Below are positions 60,386 to 64,000 of a stretch of DNA of 64,000 nucleotides, one piece after another. Source of the stretch: an uncultured Sphingomonadaceae bacterium (lineage in GTDB: Bacteria > Pseudomonadota > Alphaproteobacteria > Sphingomonadales > Sphingomonadaceae); contig CANLQI010000002.1 in NCBI GenBank assembly GCA_947493325.1, forward strand, positions 310,001 to 374,000. The letters are read 5' to 3'. The translations under genes were made by a program, and so were the position numbers. The notes below the pieces were generated by a model. The model made no database searches, was not told where the DNA came from, and saw only the letters and a list, made by a program, of their open reading frames with translations. The stretch's first letter is position 1. Every line of letters begins with the position of its first letter.

Positions 60386-61327
60386 ATGGAAACACGGGCA
60401 AATCATATCTGGGTGGGCGCGGTCACGCTGGCATTGCTGGCTGCGCTGGCGCTATTCATCGTCTGGATTGCCCAGTTCGGCAATACGAGCCAGAAAGAAT
60501 ATGACATATTCTTCAAACAATCGGTGAGCGGCCTCGCCAAGGGTTCGGGCGTGTCTTACTCAGGCGTGCCCGCCGGACAGGTGGAGGAAATTGCGCTGTG
60601 GCAGAAAGACCCGCAATTCGTGCGTGTGCGCATCAGCGTAAATGAAGGAATACCTGTATTGCAGGGCACGACGGCGACGATCCAGAATGTCAGCTTTACA
60701 GCCCCGCCTGTGATACAATTGGATGGCGCGGTACAGGGCGCACCGGAAATTGTCGACCTGGGCCCGGAAGGTGTGCCGGTTATCCCTACCAAACCCGGCG
60801 CGCTCGGCGAATTACTCAACAGTGCGCCTGTATTGCTGGAACGATTGGCGACTTTAACCGAACGGCTCACCAATGTGCTGGATGACGACAATCAGGAAAC
60901 AATTGCAGGGCTTTTGAAAAATACCGAACGCATGGCAGGCAGCTATGCCGATCAGGCGCCCGAAATCGGCCGGACGATGCAACAGCTGCGCGCCACATTG
61001 CAAAATGCGGATCAGACACTGGCTGAATTCAATAAAATGTCGGGCTCTGCGCAGAGCCTGCTGAATGATGAGGGCAAGCCGCTGGCTGCCGATCTGCGCA
61101 AAACATTGGCATCGGCGCAGAAGAGCGCCGATGAACTGAGCCAGACGCTCGCGGAAACGCGGCCGGTGATGCAGCAGGTGCGCACCACAACCCTGCCCGA
61201 AGTCGAGGCACTGATGCGCGAACTTCAGGAAATGAGCAATTCGCTCACCGCCATTACCGAACGGCTGGATCAGGAAGGGGCTGGTTCGCTGCTTGCCTCG
61301 CCCCAGTTGCCGGATTATGAACCATGA
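60386..61327 (+). CDS. mlaD: MlaD/MCE-domain periplasmic protein
   Basis: A 313-residue protein with one N-terminal membrane helix (about 12-29, ALLAALALFIVWIAQFG) and an MCE domain (about 38-115: YDIFFKQSVSGLAKGSGVSYSG and VRISVNEGIPVLQGTTATI). The following helical region (about 145-300) has Gln/Thr/Leu heptads, probably a coiled coil extending across the periplasm. MCE proteins form hexameric lipid channels. It is longer than E. coli MlaD because of the coil. Its stop overlaps the lipoprotein gene by four bases. Confidence 0.9.
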   Translation: METRANHIWVGAVTLALLAALALFIVWIAQFGNTSQKEYDIFFKQSVSGLAKGSGVSYSGVPAGQVEEIALWQKDPQFVRVRISVNEGIPVLQGTTATIQNVSFTAPPVIQLDGAVQGAPEIVDLGPEGVPVIPTKPGALGELLNSAPVLLERLATLTERLTNVLDDDNQETIAGLLKNTERMAGSYADQAPEIGRTMQQLRATLQNADQTLAEFNKMSGSAQSLLNDEGKPLAADLRKTLASAQKSADELSQTLAETRPVMQQVRTTTLPEVEALMRELQEMSNSLTAITERLDQEGAGSLLASPQLPDYEP

Positions 61328-61938
61328 GCGATTCAGGTGAAAAACGCATGAGACAGATGTTCAAACCCGTTATGGCACTGACATTATCAACTGCACTATT
61401 GGCAGGCTGTGTCAGCTTTGGCAGCGAACCGCCGCCATCATTGCTGACCCTCACGCCCGACAGCGCGATTGCTGCGGGCACATCGCGCAGCGGTGCGGTA
61501 GCGAGTGCGATTATTGTCGATATGCCCGCTACGCAGCGCAAGCTCGATAATCTGCGCGTACCGGTGCAGATTGATGACAGTTCGATAGCATATCTGAAAG
61601 AAGCGGTCTGGGTAGATCGGCCGAGCCGGCTATTCCGCACATTGCTTTCAGAAACCATCGCCGCGCGTTCAGGCCGTCTGGTGCTCGACAAGGTAGAGAT
61701 ATCGGGGCAAAGCTCTGCACGCATTTCCGGCACATTGGTCGATTTCGGTTATGATGCCCGCAGCGCAGAAGCTGTGGTCACATTTGACGCGATCCGCCGC
61801 TCGGGCGCGGGCGAAGTTGAAAAACGCCGCTTTCAAGTGCGTGAAAGCGTAGCTGCGCCCGAAGCCGCGCCTGTGGGAACTGCGCTCAATATAGCGGCGA
61901 ACAAGGTCGCGGTGGAAATTTCCGACTGGATCGGGTGA
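61324..61938 (+). CDS. ABC-type transport auxiliary lipoprotein
   Basis: A 204-residue lipoprotein with a signal peptide ending LLAGC. The mature part (LLTLTPDSAIAAGTS, AIIVDMPATQRKLDNLRVPVQ, YLKEAVWVDRPSRLFRTLL) matches the auxiliary component found with MCE/Mla-type and PqiC-like systems. It is thought to sit in the outer membrane and contact the MCE assembly. The first ATG (61324) overlaps mlaD; a second ATG at 61348 would give a more typical signal length. It is the last gene of the operon. Confidence 0.87.
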   Translation: MSDSGEKRMRQMFKPVMALTLSTALLAGCVSFGSEPPPSLLTLTPDSAIAAGTSRSGAVASAIIVDMPATQRKLDNLRVPVQIDDSSIAYLKEAVWVDRPSRLFRTLLSETIAARSGRLVLDKVEISGQSSARISGTLVDFGYDARSAEAVVTFDAIRRSGAGEVEKRRFQVRESVAAPEAAPVGTALNIAANKVAVEISDWIG

Positions 61939-61966
61939 ATTCAGGAAGCGCCTGCTTTCCCTATTT

Positions 61967-62057
61967 CGTCACTCCCGGCTTGGCCGGGAGCCCATTCCCT
62001 GATCCTTCCGCTTGATGCAAGCTCAGGGAATAGATTCCCGCCTGCGCGGGAATGACG
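61967..62057. repeat. Three-hairpin palindromic repeat (GTCATTCC family)
   Basis: Three perfect hairpins in a row: CTCCCGGC/GCCGGGAG, ATTCCCTGA/TCAGGGAAT, and ATTCCCGC/GCGGGAAT with loop CTGC. They are bounded by inversely related ends CGTCA and TGACG. It separates the convergent lipoprotein and MidA genes and may help end transcription from both sides. Confidence 0.85.
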
Positions 62058-62082
62058 GCTTTATTTAATCACTGAAACACAT

Positions 62083-63126
62083 TCATTCAAACCCGGTTGG
62101 CGTTGGCCAGTGCGCTGCACTATAGGCGAGCACCTTGAACAGCGCACCCATTTCCTCGGGCGCGGTGAGGCGGTGGTGCGCGGCTGTAATATCTTCCGCT
62201 CTGCCATGCTGTTTCAATACCTCTGCGCGCGCATCAATACCCATGGCTTTCAGCCAGTCGCCTTGTGACACTGGCCCTGAAACCCGCACGTCATGGGCTG
62301 CGCCGATTTGCGCCAACTCCGCGAAGTTCACATGTGCAGTCAGATCCATATTGCCGGGGGCCGCAAATGCATCGACCTTCTCGTGCGCCGCCACTGCCTG
62401 CAGGCTGCTTCCGCTCTGTGATTGGGTGTAACCATAATCGATACAGAGCGCCGCGCCACCTTGCGCCTTGACCCGCCGTGCCATCTCTGCGGCAATTGCA
62501 CTTGCGGCGGGGCAGCTTTCCAATATTGTGCCCGGACTGGCTGCGGCGAATTGTTCTGGCGCGGCTGCGTCCATCGGGCGATCACCTGGCAGCGGTATAA
62601 ACGCATGTCCGTCATGTGCCACTACACGCTCACGCCAACCCCCGGGCGTGGCGATCATCTGGCGAATCGGCAGCGCATCAAAAAACTCATTGGCCACCAC
62701 CAGCAGAGGCCTGTCATCCGGCAGAGTGTCCATATCATCATGGAATATGGCACCGGGATGAAGGGCGCTTTGTTTGGCGCGCAGCGCAGGGCTGGTTTCG
62801 ATAAAATGGATGCCGGGGGTCAGGCCGAACTTGGCCATTGCACGCAGCGCATCGCGCGCAAGCGTGCCGCGGCCGGGGCCGAATTCTACATAGAGGCAGT
62901 TCGCGGGTTTGCCGGCACGCAGCCACAGATCGGTTATCCATAGCCCGATCAGCTCGCCGAACATCTGGCTGATCTCCGGCGCGGTGATGAAATCGCCATC
63001 TGCGCCGAGCGGGTCACGCGAAGCATAATAATGCGCGTTCGATTCGGCCATATATTGCGCAATAGAAATCGGCCCCGCAATCTTTATTGCGCGGATCAGA
63101 CGTGCGGCAATGCCAGTGGCAGACAT
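62083..63126 (-). CDS. MidA/NDUFAF7-type SAM-dependent methyltransferase
   Basis: A 347-residue class I methyltransferase of the DUF185 family. Markers are IAQYMAESNAHYYASRDPLG, FITAPEISQMFGELIGLW, and the SAM motif CLYVEFGPGRGTLARDALRA, followed by VVANEFFDALPIRQ. NDUFAF7/MidA methylates an Arg of complex I subunit NDUFS2 in eukaryotes; the bacterial target is less certain. The ATG at 63126 overlaps the lgt stop (TAATG), so it is coupled to lgt, a common pairing in alphaproteobacteria. Confidence 0.92.
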   Translation of the reverse strand: MSATGIAARLIRAIKIAGPISIAQYMAESNAHYYASRDPLGADGDFITAPEISQMFGELIGLWITDLWLRAGKPANCLYVEFGPGRGTLARDALRAMAKFGLTPGIHFIETSPALRAKQSALHPGAIFHDDMDTLPDDRPLLVVANEFFDALPIRQMIATPGGWRERVVAHDGHAFIPLPGDRPMDAAAPEQFAAASPGTILESCPAASAIAAEMARRVKAQGGAALCIDYGYTQSQSGSSLQAVAAHEKVDAFAAPGNMDLTAHVNFAELAQIGAAHDVRVSGPVSQGDWLKAMGIDARAEVLKQHGRAEDITAAHHRLTAPEEMGALFKVLAYSAAHWPTPTGFE

Positions 63127-63980
63127 TACTCGGTGACCATTTCCTTGCCAGCCCTTGGGCGGCGCAGTGCGGTTATCACCAGGAACAGCCCGACAAGAAT
63201 CATCGGAACGGTGAGCCATTGCCCCATGGTCAGCCCGGTATTCTGGGCAAATTCGGTAAGGTGCGCGTCGGGCTGACGGAAAAATTCGACCACGAAGCGG
63301 CTCAGACCGTAATCAAGCGCCGCCGTGCCGACCAGCAGGCCGGGCTTGTAGCGCGCGTCGGTTTTCCAGAACAGAAACCAGAGGATTGCAAACATCAAAA
63401 GACCTTCAAGCCCCGCCTCATATAGCTGGCTGGGATGGCGCGGCTCGGGTCCACCGGTGGGAAATATGATGGCCCATGGCACGTCAGTGACGCGCCCCCA
63501 TAATTCCCCGTTCACGAAATTGGCGAGTCGTCCGAAAAGCAGCCCGAACGGTATGACACAGGCGACATAGTCACATACACGCAGGAAGCTGAGACTGTTG
63601 CGCCGGGTAAACCACCAGATGGCGATAATCACGCCCAGAGCACCGCCATGCAGCGACATGCCGCCTTCCCATAATTTCAAAACATCCAAAGGGTTCTGCA
63701 AAATTTCCGGCTGATAGAAAAACACATATCCCAAGCGCCCGCCCAGGATGATCCCGAGCGTGGCGTAAAGCACGAAATCATCGGCGTGCCGCCGCGACAT
63801 AGGCGCGCCGGGCTGGGCAATTAGTTTCAGCAGATACCAATAGCCGATCAGAATCCCGGCGAGATAGGCCATGGAATACCATTTCAGGCTGAATCCACCA
63901 ATTGTGAATATGTCTTTGGACAGGCCAAGGTCAGAAAATTGCGTAAAATCGCCCGCCGATGACAATAATGTTAGTATCAA
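63126..63980 (-). CDS. lgt: Prolipoprotein diacylglyceryl transferase
   Basis: A 284-residue inner-membrane enzyme that attaches diacylglycerol to the lipobox Cys of prolipoproteins. The window contains several likely clients. Family motifs: [28 protein letters not shown], the essential MSLHGGALG, and [15 protein letters not shown]. The start appears to be TTG at 63980: GGAG lies seven bases before it. An ATG just upstream is out of frame. The gene is complete at the window edge if TTG is used, and its length fits the family. Confidence 0.93.
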   Translation of the reverse strand: MILTLLSSAGDFTQFSDLGLSKDIFTIGGFSLKWYSMAYLAGILIGYWYLLKLIAQPGAPMSRRHADDFVLYATLGIILGGRLGYVFFYQPEILQNPLDVLKLWEGGMSLHGGALGVIIAIWWFTRRNSLSFLRVCDYVACVIPFGLLFGRLANFVNGELWGRVTDVPWAIIFPTGGPEPRHPSQLYEAGLEGLLMFAILWFLFWKTDARYKPGLLVGTAALDYGLSRFVVEFFRQPDAHLTEFAQNTGLTMGQWLTVPMILVGLFLVITALRRPRAGKEMVTE

Positions 63981-63987
63981 CTCTTTT

Positions 63988-63991
63988 CTCC
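63988..63991 (-). promoter_or_regulatory. Ribosome binding site supporting a TTG start for lgt
   Basis: GGAG (minus strand), in the context ATGGAGAAAAGAG before TTGATACTAAC. No in-frame ATG exists between here and well inside the conserved N-terminus. Confidence 0.7.
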
Positions 63992-64000
63992 ATAGGTTTT

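Overview
The window is a contiguous piece of an alphaproteobacterial chromosome, most likely from the order Sphingomonadales. Supporting signs are a moderately GC-rich composition, a PIMT-like/TolC/PopZ/ValS gene order, a two-gene MetH behind an ArsR-methyltransferase regulator, an rnd-lptC-lptA-lptB-rpoN cluster, a DUF1674 protein, a tryptophan-halogenase-like gene beside a sugar transporter and LacI regulator, and many short palindromic repeats. I do not assign a genus. No rRNA, CRISPR array, prophage or transposase gene is visible; one tRNA (Cys, GCA) is present.

Layout. 1-3.7 kb: end of a sugar-uptake locus (halogenase-like flavoprotein, cut by the window edge; MFS sugar porter; LacI regulator). 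3.9 kb: tRNA-Cys. 4.2-13.3 kb: PIMT-like protein, TolC, PopZ, S9 peptidase, valS, queE. 13.5-17.9 kb: TIGR02186 protein and TauE/SafE exporter, then an NfrA-like/NfrB-like glycan pair. 18.1-24.2 kb: nhaA, a metallopeptidase-like lipoprotein, a VOC protein, a SIMPL protein, an HtpX-like protease and an SDHAF4 homologue. 24.4-29.1 kb: the rpoN and LPS-transport cluster with rnd. 29.5-39.3 kb: double cold-shock protein, dps, rpmG, lolA-like, xth-ribA-L,D-transpeptidase, tldD, zf-CHCC protein, ABC ATPase and nadB. 39.3-40.0 kb: two small lipoproteins. 40.2-46.0 kb: methionine operon with a perfect operator overlapping the first ribosome binding site. 46.1-49.7 kb: small enzymes, then glnK-amtB behind a textbook sigma-54 promoter (rpoN itself lies in the window). 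49.7-58.3 kb, minus strand: GMC oxidoreductase, GNAT, fatty-acid hydroxylase, DUF442 protein, recQ, Atm1-type ABC exporter and HAD phosphatase. 58.4-61.9 kb: an Mla-type lipid transport operon. 62-64 kb: MidA methyltransferase and lgt.

Envelope biogenesis is a recurring theme: TolC, LptABC, LolA, Mla, Lgt, L,D-transpeptidase and the NfrA/NfrB-like pair. One-carbon/methionine metabolism and nitrogen control each form a compact regulated unit.

The most unusual feature is a population of palindromic repeats. Three copies lie inside essential or central genes (two in valS, one in metH) and are translated in frame as Pro/Gly-rich inserts. The metH copy and one valS copy are the same element, in the same orientation and reading frame. 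Other families sit between genes, including a 38-bp perfect palindrome between lptB and rpoN, a 380-bp nested inverted-repeat island upstream of the htpX-like gene's stop, and three copies of a two-hairpin element. This resembles, by analogy only, the protein-invading palindromic elements known from Rickettsia.
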